From NCBI GenBank assembly GCA_910576935.1, contig CAJTKG010000010.1, forward strand, positions 16,854 through 80,853: a stretch of DNA of 64,000 bases, written 5' to 3'. The position numbers and the translations under genes are program-made. Positions within the stretch are counted from its first letter, which is position 1; the number at the start of each line of letters is the position of its first letter. This document shows, piece after piece, positions 11,778 through 20,261 of this stretch. Under the pieces are notes generated by a model. That model had not been told where the DNA came from and did not search any database. It worked only from the letters and a program-made list of their open reading frames with translations. Origin of the DNA: an uncultured Muribaculaceae bacterium (lineage in GTDB: Bacteria > Bacteroidota > Bacteroidia > Bacteroidales > Muribaculaceae).

Positions 11778-12386
11778 TCAGTCGGCTACACCCTCGACGG
11801 GATGCTCTGCCAAAAACTGTTTCTGTTTTTCCTGACGGTTTACTCCGCCAAAGAATTTCTCAACCTTGATCTTTCTTGAAAGCTGCATAATGCCATATAT
11901 CATGGCTTCGGGACGGGGAGGACAGCCGGGAACAAAGACGTCGACCGGAACGATGTCCTCTATACCTTTGGCCACATGATAGCTGCGACGGAACGGACCG
12001 CCTGAAATAGCACAGCTGCCACAGGCTATGACATACTTTGGTTCGGCCAACTGGTCATACAGACGACGGAATACAGGTACCATGCGGTTGACAATAGTAC
12101 CGGCAACCATCATGAAGTCGGCCTGACGGGGCGAAGCTCGCGCTACTTCCCAGCCAAAGCGCGCCATGTCGAAACGGGCAGCGCCAAGCGACACGAATTC
12201 GATGCCGCAGCAACTGGTGGCGAAAGTGAGTGGCCAGAGTGAGTTAGACCGCCCCCAGTTGATAAGTTTGTCGAGCGAGCCGACGATAATATTCGTACCG
12301 CTGGCTTTCAGCTCATCTACGAGTTTTTCTATATACTCGTTATCTTTGAATGCCTCATAGGGCATGCTTTTAGTTGTTACTTCCAT
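11778..12386 (-). CDS. nuoB: NADH-quinone oxidoreductase subunit B (cluster N2)
   Basis: NuoB binds the terminal 4Fe-4S cluster N2 that reduces quinone. In the 202-aa product, Cys59-Cys60 lie in ATSCCGIEF, Cys125 in ACGSCAISGGPF and Cys155 in VPGCPPRPE; these are the expected ligands. The segment RASPRQADFMMVAGT is also family-typical. The ATG overlaps the end of nuoA by 10 bases, so the two are probably translationally coupled. Confidence 0.96.
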   Translation of the reverse strand: MEVTTKSMPYEAFKDNEYIEKLVDELKASGTNIIVGSLDKLINWGRSNSLWPLTFATSCCGIEFVSLGAARFDMARFGWEVARASPRQADFMMVAGTIVNRMVPVFRRLYDQLAEPKYVIACGSCAISGGPFRRSYHVAKGIEDIVPVDVFVPGCPPRPEAMIYGIMQLSRKIKVEKFFGGVNRQEKQKQFLAEHPVEGVAD

Positions 12387-12757
12387 TCAAGAGCTCCTTT
12401 CCGCCAGGCATAGATAAGTCCCAGCACCAAAACACCGAAAAATACAGCGATACTTATAAGCCCCTGCACGCCGAGCTCGCGCATTCTGACAGCCCAAGGG
12501 AAAAGGAACACTGTTTCGACGTCGAACATAAGAAAAAGAATAGCAAACAGATAGTAGCCTACCTTAAATTGCGACATACTTTCGCCGCGAGTCGGGATAC
12601 CGCACTCATAAGCCTCACCCTTCTGTGGGTTGAACGACCTCGGTGAAATCAGGCCGGCGATCCACATGGCGAGCGCCACGAGAGCGAAACCGGTCAGCAA
12701 GGCTGTCACGGCAAGCAGCCCGTTGTTTGTGATTCCGAAAATGTCTAATGTTATCAT
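12377..12757 (-). CDS. nuoA: NADH-quinone oxidoreductase subunit A
   Basis: NuoA is a three-helix subunit at the junction of the membrane and peripheral arms, and here the first gene of the operon. The 126-aa product contains KGEAYECGIPTRGES (the YECG loop, near residue 50), FLMFDVETVFLFPWA (helix 2 with the conserved DVE) and a third helix. A good promoter sits about 90 bases upstream. Confidence 0.95.
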   Translation of the reverse strand: MITLDIFGITNNGLLAVTALLTGFALVALAMWIAGLISPRSFNPQKGEAYECGIPTRGESMSQFKVGYYLFAILFLMFDVETVFLFPWAVRMRELGVQGLISIAVFFGVLVLGLIYAWRKGALEWK

Positions 12758-12846
12758 ATTGCTTTACAGTAGTTTTTTACAGCATAACACATTGAAAGCC
12801 ACCGCAGCGAGCGTTTCGACACAAGCCGGGTTGCCTTAACTAAGCG

Positions 12847-12879
12847 CAAAGATAGTTATTTTTTCGCAAAAAGCACCAA
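12847..12879 (-). promoter_or_regulatory. Promoter for the nuo/atp operon
   Basis: On the minus strand, TTG (12877-12879) is followed after 22 bases by TATCTTTG (12854-12847), matching the Bacteroidetes sigma-ABfr pattern TTG-N19..22-TAnnTTTG. The predicted start near 12840 gives a leader of roughly 80 bases before nuoA. It is the only strong box seen for the operon in this window. Confidence 0.7.
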
Positions 12880-13001
12880 TGGCATTTAACTTTTTGTGAC
12901 ATATTTTCTCCAAATAAGACAATAAACAAGACCGACCGTCAAAAGAAAACGCCGATATATCCATATCGACGTTTCTTTCGTATTTTATCGTGACTGTGGA
13001 A

Positions 13002-13844
13002 TCAACCTCGGTCTGTGTCGGCAACAACCTTATAAGGCTCTCCGTTGTAACCGCATGTAAATTCGAGATCAAACCCCGTGGCGAAATCAAGTGTGGCCTT
13101 GAGACCGGTGATAGGGAAGCGGGGGAAAGGAGTGCCGCCGAACGAAGGAGTCAGACTTGCGGCAGTAAGGATGTATTTATCTCCGTCTTTGGTATATGGC
13201 ACGGCGTCAAACGCAAGATTCAGCTTGGGCATGCCCTCGATAAAGCTTGCGCCGAAGATCTCGACCGTTGCTGTCGAGGATGAGCTGTTGAGTGTGACTA
13301 CATATTTTGTATCCTCATTGGTAAATGTTGCGCCACCGGGAGCGGTAGTAATAGTAGTGCCTTTATAAACAGGCCCATATACACGAGACTGACCATTGAC
13401 AACAAAGTCATAGAAAAAGCCGGGAGTATATGCGCCCTGGTTCGAATACTGATCTTTAATAGCAATATTGAATGTCTCGAACATCGGAACATTGCCGAAT
13501 CCGTCGACGGTAGGCATCACATTAACAGCATCGGTCACCTTCCAGTAATCTTTGATAGACCAGGCGAGTTTGTCGAATTTCATGAGAGGCAACTGGCTGC
13601 CGTCGGCCAGCTTCATGCCCAATATCTGAACATCCGACGTATTGCCTTTGTAATCATATACCAGCGAAAACGACAGGTCGCAGAATGAAACCGAGCCCGG
13701 ATTGTCGAGTGACTCGACCACCGATGTCATTTTGGTAATAGTCTGACCGGTGAGCATTTCATTGTTATCGTCACTGTTGCATGACGAAAGAGCCACGGCC
13801 GCAGTCAAAGCCGCGGCAAGGCTAAGGAATGTTAGTTTTTTCAT
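13002..13844 (-). CDS. Lipoprotein of unknown function
   Basis: The 280-aa product has a lipoprotein signal (MKKLTFLSLAAALTAAVALSSCN, lipobox LSSC with Cys23 as the lipidated residue) followed by SDDN, a spacing typical of Bacteroidetes surface or outer-membrane lipoproteins. The remainder is beta-strand rich, with many Gly, Thr and aromatic residues and no catalytic motif I can name. It may belong to one of the DUF lipoprotein families common in Bacteroidales (inference). A TAnnTTTG box lies at 13876-13883. It is followed 3' by the nuo operon promoter region, in the same orientation, and lies downstream of the TonB-dependent receptor, so a ligand-binding partner role is possible but unproven. 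Confidence 0.75.
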   Translation of the reverse strand: MKKLTFLSLAAALTAAVALSSCNSDDNNEMLTGQTITKMTSVVESLDNPGSVSFCDLSFSLVYDYKGNTSDVQILGMKLADGSQLPLMKFDKLAWSIKDYWKVTDAVNVMPTVDGFGNVPMFETFNIAIKDQYSNQGAYTPGFFYDFVVNGQSRVYGPVYKGTTITTAPGGATFTNEDTKYVVTLNSSSSTATVEIFGASFIEGMPKLNLAFDAVPYTKDGDKYILTAASLTPSFGGTPFPRFPITGLKATLDFATGFDLEFTCGYNGEPYKVVADTDRG

Positions 13845-13875
13845 CTTACTTCTATATAATCTTATTTTTCCGATA

Positions 13876-13883
13876 CAAAAATA
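13876..13883 (-). promoter_or_regulatory. Candidate -7 box for the lipoprotein gene
   Basis: TATTTTTG on the minus strand fits TAnnTTTG and lies 32 bases before the lipoprotein ATG. No convincing -33 TTG was found at the expected distance. Confidence 0.45.
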
Positions 13884-13954
13884 GACATTAGAGTCTGATC
13901 GTCATACACCGCTATCGATAATTTATAATAATTTAATGTCAATTACCCTAATAT

Positions 13955-16183
13955 TTATAAATTATATCGCAGCGTGACGCTGAACCGGCGAGGGTGGCCC
14001 TGCTGATAGAATGTGTTGCCGATCGAAACAAACCGGAAAGTCGAATAACGCGTCGATGTCAGATTGGCACCGGCGACCCTGACACTCCAATCCTTGTGTT
14101 CAAGAGCCAGCGAAGCCCCGAGAAGCGCGTAGAATTTCTGGTAAGACGAATTGCTCTCGTCCCAATATATATTGCCGGCGCCGCGACAATCGACACTTAG
14201 CGAGGGTGTGGCACCGACGAGAGTCACGGGAAAACGATAAGTGGCGCCGGCAAAAAGAGTGTTTGCCGGCGCGTAGGGAAGTCTGCGCCCGGCATAATCG
14301 CCACGGCTGTCTGAAAATCTCGTGAATGTAGCTTTGGTATATCCGTAGCTCAGACGCAGACTCAGACGGTCGTCGGGAAGATAAACTACCGACAACTCGG
14401 CGCCCCGCGAAATCGTGCGGCCCGCATTAGTCATGATACGCCCCGTTACCGTTCCCGGCGGGAACATCGTAAGCTGCTGATTGCGGCAAAGGATATAGAA
14501 ACCGACGACATCGACGCCGAGACGACCGTCAAGCCACTCTGTCTTGACGCCTCCTTCAAAGTTCCAACTCTTTTCGGGCTTATAGCTGACAATATCCTCG
14601 AGCGAGTAATTCATCGACAGCCCCATAAATTGCATGACTCTCTGCTGGAGGACATCGCTGAACATCTGGGTGTTGAAACCTCCCGATTTGTATGCCTTGG
14701 CCGCCGACACATACGCGCGCCAACCGTCGGCGTTATAAGCTACACTGACTTCCGGCAAAAGTTCGATATAGGTCTTGCTGAGACTGCCGCGGTCATCTAT
14801 GTTGACCCGCCGGTGACTGTATAGCTCGCGACTGCCGTCAGACAGAATGTGATAGGTGCTGAAGCCGGTGTCACAGAAACTATGATGGTCAAGCGTATGC
14901 TTCTCGAGGTCAAACCTCAGGCCACCTTGAAATTCCCATGGCCCGAGATTGTATGTACTCTGATGATACAGGGCAAAAGCGCCTGTCACCATATCGAAGT
15001 CACTATCAAGCACAAAATTACGGCTGTCCCATTCGATCGGATAATCGGGATTGACACTGTTGCGGCGCTCCTCGATCAGACGGCCGATGCCTTCATCCTT
15101 AAACGTCACCGGCGCCTGCATCGATGATCGGCGCCAAAGGCCGAAGACTCCGCCAAGCCAGCTATATGCCCTGCGCGTACCTTTTGTAAACAGATCTTGA
15201 GTGACGGCCCATTCGCGACGTTTCTGTGTCAACGTGAAATAATCGAGCGGCGTAAAGTCTTGATCGAGCGTCATATTGTCGTCAAGATACTGCAGTGACG
15301 TGATAGATGTCACTACCACGCGTTTGCCGGCCCATGCCACCGTCAGACCGTCGGAAAAGGTCGTGCGCCGGTAGAAGCATGTATCGTTGTAGGCTATTTG
15401 TCCCGTTTCAGCCGACGCGTATGGATATCCGTTCTGCCGGGCAATAGAGAGAGAGGCCACATTGGTGAGCGAAAGCCATTTGTGAGGTCGCCGGGAGAGT
15501 TTCCACCGTACTGCTCCGCCATGGTCGCCACCGATGCGCGAATTGTTATATCTGTTTCTGAAAAAACCGTCAGAGCGATAATATCGTGCAGTCAGAGCAG
15601 ACGCCCATGAAGGCGAAAAACGGTGATACCAGCCGGCTCCGGCCTTGAATGAATTGGCGCTGCCATATTCAGCCTCGAGCCTCACGCCCTGCGTCGTCCA
15701 CGGCGAGCGCGTATAAACGTTGATCTGACCGCCCATGGTGTTGCGGCCGTTCAACAGCGACTGTGCTCCGCGAAGCACCTCGATGCGCTCTATGTCAAAG
15801 ACATCGAAGTCATATGCGTCTTTATTGAGCACCGGCACATTGTCTATATTAAGCCCCACGACAGGCTGATCCATGCGCGCACCGAGGCCTCGGACATATA
15901 CAGACGATGTCATACGCGAACCATAGTCTGGCATATAGAAGTTAGGCGCCATCTCACTTATATCCTTGACCGCCGATATTCCATAGCGGCTTATCATCGC
16001 CGGCGTTATCGATGTAGTCGCCGTGATCTCGGCCGAAGGCAGCTGTTTGACACCGACAACCTCAAAGCCTGCAAGCGTGCGATGCCGGGACGATGTCGTG
16101 TCAGATGACTCCGACGCTCCGGCAGCGAAAGCCGTCAGGACGACAGCCGCCAACAGGCACATATAATAATTAGTATAGCTCAT
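13955..16183 (-). CDS. TonB-dependent outer-membrane receptor
   Basis: This is an outer-membrane active transporter powered by TonB, about 742 aa from the ATG at 16181-16183 (MSYTNYYMCLLAAVVLTAF, a signal peptide). An in-frame earlier start would read through the promoter box and is not preferred. The plug domain covers roughly residues 35-160: the strand ISRYGISAVKDISEMAPNFYMPDYG, VYVRGLGARMDQPVVGLNIDNVP, and FDIERIEVLRGAQSLLNGRNTMGGQINVYT, with the EVLRGAQSxLxGxNxxGG signature. The rest is a 22-strand-type barrel ending in an aromatic-rich strand (RRFSVTLRYNL, terminal Leu). There is no SusC-type carboxypeptidase-like N-domain and no SusD partner, so iron, heme or another small ligand is likelier than a polysaccharide. 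It is divergent from the ECF sigma gene. Confidence 0.9.
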   Translation of the reverse strand: MSYTNYYMCLLAAVVLTAFAAGASESSDTTSSRHRTLAGFEVVGVKQLPSAEITATTSITPAMISRYGISAVKDISEMAPNFYMPDYGSRMTSSVYVRGLGARMDQPVVGLNIDNVPVLNKDAYDFDVFDIERIEVLRGAQSLLNGRNTMGGQINVYTRSPWTTQGVRLEAEYGSANSFKAGAGWYHRFSPSWASALTARYYRSDGFFRNRYNNSRIGGDHGGAVRWKLSRRPHKWLSLTNVASLSIARQNGYPYASAETGQIAYNDTCFYRRTTFSDGLTVAWAGKRVVVTSITSLQYLDDNMTLDQDFTPLDYFTLTQKRREWAVTQDLFTKGTRRAYSWLGGVFGLWRRSSMQAPVTFKDEGIGRLIEERRNSVNPDYPIEWDSRNFVLDSDFDMVTGAFALYHQSTYNLGPWEFQGGLRFDLEKHTLDHHSFCDTGFSTYHILSDGSRELYSHRRVNIDDRGSLSKTYIELLPEVSVAYNADGWRAYVSAAKAYKSGGFNTQMFSDVLQQRVMQFMGLSMNYSLEDIVSYKPEKSWNFEGGVKTEWLDGRLGVDVVGFYILCRNQQLTMFPPGTVTGRIMTNAGRTISRGAELSVVYLPDDRLSLRLSYGYTKATFTRFSDSRGDYAGRRLPYAPANTLFAGATYRFPVTLVGATPSLSVDCRGAGNIYWDESNSSYQKFYALLGASLALEHKDWSVRVAGANLTSTRYSTFRFVSIGNTFYQQGHPRRFSVTLRYNL

Positions 16184-16191
16184 TTCTGATA

Positions 16192-16199
16192 CAAAGATA
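16192..16199 (-). promoter_or_regulatory. -7 box abutting the receptor start
   Basis: TATCTTTG on the minus strand ends 8 bases before the receptor ATG (16183), so transcription would begin at or within a base or two of the start codon. A good -33 TTG is not seen. Confidence 0.5.
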
Positions 16200-16279
16200 A
16201 GGTAAATCCATATCATAACCATCTACTGTGTTTAAATATTTTTTACTATGCCTGTGCCGCGTCTATAAAAAAATATCAT

Positions 16280-16287
16280 TAACTTTG
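16280..16287 (+). promoter_or_regulatory. Candidate -7 box for the ECF sigma operon
   Basis: TAACTTTG fits TAnnTTTG and lies 40 bases before the sigma factor ATG at 16328. No clear -33 TTG was found, which would allow an activator or self-regulation. Confidence 0.45.
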
Positions 16288-16327
16288 AAACTCAAAATCA
16301 TAATCACATCTTTTATCACTCCAACAA

Positions 16328-16885
16328 ATGGCTTCACTTCCCAAAGAAAACGACGATCTAGTCAAGCGGCTCCGCGAGCCGTCGACCTGTCGATCGGCAT
16401 TCAACGAAGTGATAAAGATATACTCGGAGCCTCTATACTGGCAGATACGTCGTCTTGTCGGGTCCCACGAAGATTCCAATGATCTGCTACAGAACACATT
16501 CATGAAGGCATGGTCATCCATTGAAAACTTTCGTGGCGACGCCAAGCTCTCAACCTGGCTCTATAAAATCGCTATCAACGAAAGCATAACATTCCTTGAG
16601 CGCGAGCGCAAACGCCTCAACATATCACTCGACGATCAGGAAGCGTCGCTGGCAAACACCATAGAAGCCGACACACATATCGACGGCGACGAACTCGCAC
16701 TGAAACTGCGCAAAGCTATCGCCGGACTTCCCGAAAAGCAGCGTATTGTATTCAATATGAAGTATTTCGACGACATGAAATACGAAGACATCTCAAATAT
16801 ACTCGGCACAAGCGTAGGCGCCCTGAAAGCCTCATATCATCTCGCAGTCAAAAAAATCGAAAACTTTTTTTCAGAAAACGATTAA
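16328..16885 (+). CDS. ECF-type RNA polymerase sigma factor
   Basis: This is a 185-aa alternative sigma factor of the extracytoplasmic function class. Region 2 spans about residues 20-90 (YWQIRRLVGSHEDSNDLLQNTFMKAW, with the D-DLLQ-TF-KAW core, then FRGDAKLSTWLYKIAINESITFLER). Region 4 spans about residues 125-180 (LPEKQRIVFNMKYFDDMKYEDISNILGTSVGALKASYHLAVKKI, a helix-turn-helix that would read the -35). It is followed 43 bases later by a one-TM protein that is the obvious anti-sigma candidate, then a Spy-like periplasmic protein. That arrangement suggests an envelope-stress circuit. The target promoters are unknown. Confidence 0.93.
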   Translation: MASLPKENDDLVKRLREPSTCRSAFNEVIKIYSEPLYWQIRRLVGSHEDSNDLLQNTFMKAWSSIENFRGDAKLSTWLYKIAINESITFLERERKRLNISLDDQEASLANTIEADTHIDGDELALKLRKAIAGLPEKQRIVFNMKYFDDMKYEDISNILGTSVGALKASYHLAVKKIENFFSEND

Positions 16886-16928
16886 ACCCTTTAGCCCGAC
16901 ATATGTCAAATTTACAGAAGCACTAAAA

Positions 16929-17372
16929 ATGAAACAGACCTCTGACATATTGACCAAGCTCGACCACCGTGACGGTATGACCGTTCCCGACGGTTATTTT
17001 GAAGACTTCGCCAAGCGTATGTCGGCTATGCTGCCTGAACGCCCCGAGGCCGAGTCGGCAGTCAGGATTCTCGAGCGTCCGACCCTTTGGACACGTATAC
17101 GACCTTATGTCTATATGGCCGCCATGTTCGCCGGCGTATGGTGTATGCTCAAGATGTTCACACTGATGAGCGGCGCCGACGGCCGCAATACTATCGACAG
17201 CAACCCTATACTCGCCGAAGCCGTATCTGACGAAAGCTTTATAAACGAATATGTCATCGATGACATCAATCAATGGGATCTCCTCGACGAGATGCAGCTC
17301 GACGGCTTCGACGCCGCCACACTCGACTCACTCGACGCCCTGTTTGCTTCAGACCAATACAATAATTTCTGA
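16929..17372 (+). CDS. One-TM protein, candidate anti-sigma factor
   Basis: I do not recognise a named family. The 147-aa product has a cytoplasmic-looking N-terminus of about 55 residues (including TVPDGYFEDFAKRMSAML, a motif often seen at the start of Bacteroidetes sigma-linked membrane proteins), one membrane helix around residues 57-78 (PYVYMAAMFAGVWCMLKMF), and an acidic C-terminal part rich in Asp (VIDDINQWDLLDEMQLDGFDAATLDS). Its position directly between an ECF sigma factor and a periplasmic Spy-like protein suggests it holds the sigma factor at the membrane. It lacks the HxxxCxxC zinc motif of ZAS anti-sigma factors. Role is inference. Confidence 0.7.
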   Translation: MKQTSDILTKLDHRDGMTVPDGYFEDFAKRMSAMLPERPEAESAVRILERPTLWTRIRPYVYMAAMFAGVWCMLKMFTLMSGADGRNTIDSNPILAEAVSDESFINEYVIDDINQWDLLDEMQLDGFDAATLDSLDALFASDQYNNF

Positions 17373-17373
17373 C

Positions 17374-17832
17374 ATGAACAGAATTTATATAATAATAGCC
17401 TTTCTTGTGACCGTTGTCACACAGGCAACAGCCCAACCTCGCCAGATTCCGGAAAACCGCGAGCGCTGGAAAAGCGAGTTGCGTAGCTACAAACATGATT
17501 TCATGTCCCGCGAACTTGATCTGTCGCGTGAACAGCAATCAAAATTCTTCCCTCTCTATGACCAGATGGAAGACTCGATCGAGCAAATAAATGCCGACAC
17601 ACGCGAACTCGAGAAACGCATAGGCGACAATGCCACCGACATCGAGACCGAAGCCGCCGCCCGTGCCCTCTTCGAACAAAAAAGCCGCGAAGGGCAACTC
17701 GAACTCGAATACTTCGACTCATTCAAAACCATCTTGACCCCACGACAATTGTTGAAGATCAAAAACGCCGAACGCCAGTTCATGCGCCGGCTAATGCATC
17801 ACAACCGACGGATGCAGAATTCACGCCAATAA
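17374..17832 (+). CDS. Spy/CpxP-like periplasmic protein
   Basis: The 152-aa product starts at the ATG at 17374, one base after the preceding stop; a longer upstream frame overlaps the previous gene and is not credible. A signal peptide is clear (MNRIYIIIAFLVTVVTQATAQ). The mature part is all-helical and charged, with ELDLSREQQSKFFPLYDQM near residue 50 and FKTILTPRQLLKIKNAERQFMRR near residue 125. These are two LTxxQ-like repeats that characterise the Spy/CpxP family of periplasmic chaperones and stress sensors. It is likely induced through the adjacent ECF sigma factor (inference). Confidence 0.75.
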   Translation: MNRIYIIIAFLVTVVTQATAQPRQIPENRERWKSELRSYKHDFMSRELDLSREQQSKFFPLYDQMEDSIEQINADTRELEKRIGDNATDIETEAAARALFEQKSREGQLELEYFDSFKTILTPRQLLKIKNAERQFMRRLMHHNRRMQNSRQ

Positions 17833-17861
17833 AATGCAAAATATAATACAAACCCACAACT

Positions 17862-17894
17862 CAGCGGATCTGAAATCAGAGCCGCTGATGTTTT
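17862..17894 (+). terminator. Rho-independent terminator after the sigma operon
   Basis: CAGCGG (17862-17867) pairs with CCGCTG (17882-17887); an inner CTGA/TCAG extends the stem around an AA loop, and a T5 run follows. It ends the ECF sigma operon. Confidence 0.75.
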
Positions 17895-17995
17895 TATTAC
17901 ACACACTTAATTGCATTACCGGAATTTATTGCTAATTTTACGGCGCTTTATCAAAAGCCGCTGTAATACTTACTAATAACAACCAAAACAAAGGC

Positions 17996-20107
17996 ATGAA
18001 TAAAAACACAACCGCCCGGCTTGCCGCGGCAATTATGATTCCTTGTGCTATGCTGTGCTCGTGTTCACAGAAGAGTCAGCAGATCAAATCACCAGACGGA
18101 GAAATCATTGTCGACTTCGCAATGATTCATGACGGCACCCCATCCTACTCAGTAAAATTTCAAGGCAAAGACGTCATCAAACCATCGACACTCGGATTCG
18201 AGACTCTCGACAGTACTCAGAATTTCAGAAACGGATTCAAAATCGACTCAGTTACCACCTCTTCGTTTCATGAGGTATGGAGTCCGGTATGGGGTGAAAA
18301 CGACTCCATCGACAACACCTATAATTCTCTGACTGCATGGCTATCGAACGATGATGTCCGCATGGCCGTCGAATTCCGTGTCTTCGACGACGGCGTAGGG
18401 TTACGCTATATATTCCCCGAGCAGAATATAAAAGAGATTCTTGTCAAAGAAGAGATGACCCAATTCGCCATGCCCGGCGATATTACCGCGTGGTGGATTC
18501 CCGGCGACTACGACACTCAGGAATACCAATATACAAAATCACGTCTGAGTGAGATCAAGGACAACATCGACAGCAGCATGATAGGCAACGTATCGCAGTC
18601 GGTATTCTCGCAGACAGGCGTACAGACCTCGCTGCAGCTCAAAAGCGACGACGGCATCTATATCAACCTCCACGAAGCCGCTCTGATCGATTATCCCGCG
18701 ATGCATCTCAACCTCAACGACTCCACTATGGTGTTCACAAGCTGGCTCACCCCGGGTATACCTACAGAAAAAGTACGCCTACAACTGCCCCGCACCACCC
18801 CGTGGCGTGTCGTCATGATAGGCGACAAGGCTACCGACATCCTCGCCTCAAACCTTGTCTACAACCTCAACGAGCCCTGCGCCCTCGACGACACCTCCTG
18901 GATCAAACCCGTCAAGTATATGGGTGTATGGTGGGAAATGATTACCGGCAAGACTTCGTGGGCATATTCCGACCTCGACAGCGTCGACCTCTCAACAATA
19001 GACTACAGCAAAGTGAAGCCCAACGGCAACCACGGTGCGAACAACGCCAACGTACGCCGCTATATCGATTTCGCCGCTGAAAACGGCTTTGACCAACTGC
19101 TCATCGAAGGCTGGAACATCGGCTGGGAAGACTGGTTCGGCAAAGAAAAAGACTTTGTCTTCGACTTTGTAACCCCCTACCCCGACTTCGACATCAAAGC
19201 CCTCAACGACTACGCCCATTCAAAAGGCATCCGTCTGATGATGCACCACGAGACTTCAGGTTCTGTCGACAACTACGAGCGACACATGGACGCCGCCTAT
19301 GACCTCATGAACAAATACGGCTACAACGCCGTCAAGAGCGGTTACGTAGGCAACATCCTGCCCAAAGGCGACACCCACTATAGCCAGCGCATGGTCAACC
19401 ACTACCTCGACGCTGTCAAACGCGCAGCCGACAAACACATAATGGTCAACGGCCATGAAGCCGTGCGTCCCACCGGTCTGGCCCGCACATATCCCAACCT
19501 CGTAGGCAACGAGAGCGCCCTCGGCACCGAATACCGTGTCATGGAGCCGGGCCATATGACGATACTGCCCTTCACACGCCTCAAAGGCGGCCCGATGGAC
19601 TTCACTCCCGGCATAGTCAAGATGAATATGGGCGACTTCGTCCCGGGCAGTCAGGACCATAAGAAAGCCACTGTCGCCAACCAGCTCGCGGCATATGTGA
19701 CACTCTACTCACCACTGCAGATGGCGGCCGACATGCCCGAACACTATGCCGAGAAGATGGATGCCTTCCAATTCATCAAAGACGTGCCGGTAGACTGGAG
19801 CCGTTCGATCTATCTTGACGCCGAACCGGGCGAATTCATCATCGCCGCCCGCAAGGACAAAAACAGCGACAACTGGTTTGTCGGCGGCACCACCGACAGC
19901 AACGCCCGCGAATACACCGTCAACCTCGACTTCCTGACCCCGGGCAAAACATACAAAGCGACCATCTACCGCGACGCCGATGACGCAGACTATCAGAGCA
20001 ACCCCGAGGCATACGTCATCGAGACACGCGACGTCACATCGGCCGACAGCATTGCTGTCAAAATGGCCCGCGGCGGCGGCTTCGCCATTTCACTCATCGA
20101 ACAATAA
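17996..20107 (+). CDS. Glycoside hydrolase family 97, inverting alpha-glucosidase type
   Basis: This 703-aa enzyme resembles SusB, the GH97 alpha-glucosidase that trims starch oligosaccharides. The N-terminus is a lipoprotein signal with lipobox MLCSC (Cys23), so the protein is probably membrane-anchored. It has an N-terminal beta-sandwich (about 30-290), a (beta/alpha)8 barrel (about 300-590) and a C-terminal beta domain. By alignment from memory with SusB, the two general-base glutamates are Glu419 (in MMHHETSGS) and Glu488 (in VNGHEAVRPTG), and the acid is Glu512 (in ESALGTEY). This pattern marks the inverting subgroup, not the retaining galactosidases that use Asp. It stands alone, with no susC/D neighbours and its own terminator. 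Confidence 0.93.
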   Translation: MNKNTTARLAAAIMIPCAMLCSCSQKSQQIKSPDGEIIVDFAMIHDGTPSYSVKFQGKDVIKPSTLGFETLDSTQNFRNGFKIDSVTTSSFHEVWSPVWGENDSIDNTYNSLTAWLSNDDVRMAVEFRVFDDGVGLRYIFPEQNIKEILVKEEMTQFAMPGDITAWWIPGDYDTQEYQYTKSRLSEIKDNIDSSMIGNVSQSVFSQTGVQTSLQLKSDDGIYINLHEAALIDYPAMHLNLNDSTMVFTSWLTPGIPTEKVRLQLPRTTPWRVVMIGDKATDILASNLVYNLNEPCALDDTSWIKPVKYMGVWWEMITGKTSWAYSDLDSVDLSTIDYSKVKPNGNHGANNANVRRYIDFAAENGFDQLLIEGWNIGWEDWFGKEKDFVFDFVTPYPDFDIKALNDYAHSKGIRLMMHHETSGSVDNYERHMDAAYDLMNKYGYNAVKSGYVGNILPKGDTHYSQRMVNHYLDAVKRAADKHIMVNGHEAVRPTGLARTYPNLVGNESALGTEYRVMEPGHMTILPFTRLKGGPMDFTPGIVKMNMGDFVPGSQDHKKATVANQLAAYVTLYSPLQMAADMPEHYAEKMDAFQFIKDVPVDWSRSIYLDAEPGEFIIAARKDKNSDNWFVGGTTDSNAREYTVNLDFLTPGKTYKATIYRDADDADYQSNPEAYVIETRDVTSADSIAVKMARGGGFAISLIEQ

Positions 20108-20139
20108 CTACCCCCTCAACACAGTTTGACAAAATACCT

Positions 20140-20176
20140 AATCAGCTTCGGTATTTTTTACCGAAGCTGATTTTTT
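20140..20176 (+). terminator. Rho-independent terminator after GH97
   Basis: A perfect 14-base stem, AATCAGCTTCGGTA (20140-20153) against TACCGAAGCTGATT (20159-20172), with a T5 loop and a T6 tail. Confidence 0.9.
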
Positions 20177-20226
20177 ATACTCCACCCCGACACAGACCGA
20201 GCTAAAGACCCTAAAAATCAAGCCGC

Positions 20227-20257
20227 TTGCCCAAATAAGAAATAATTGCTAAATTTG
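20227..20257 (+). promoter_or_regulatory. lysA promoter, start at or next to the ATG
   Basis: TTG (20227-20229), 20 bases, then TAAATTTG (20250-20257). The box ends only 4 bases before the lysA ATG (20262), so the transcript is predicted to be leaderless or nearly so. Confidence 0.7.
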
Positions 20258-20261
20258 CGCC

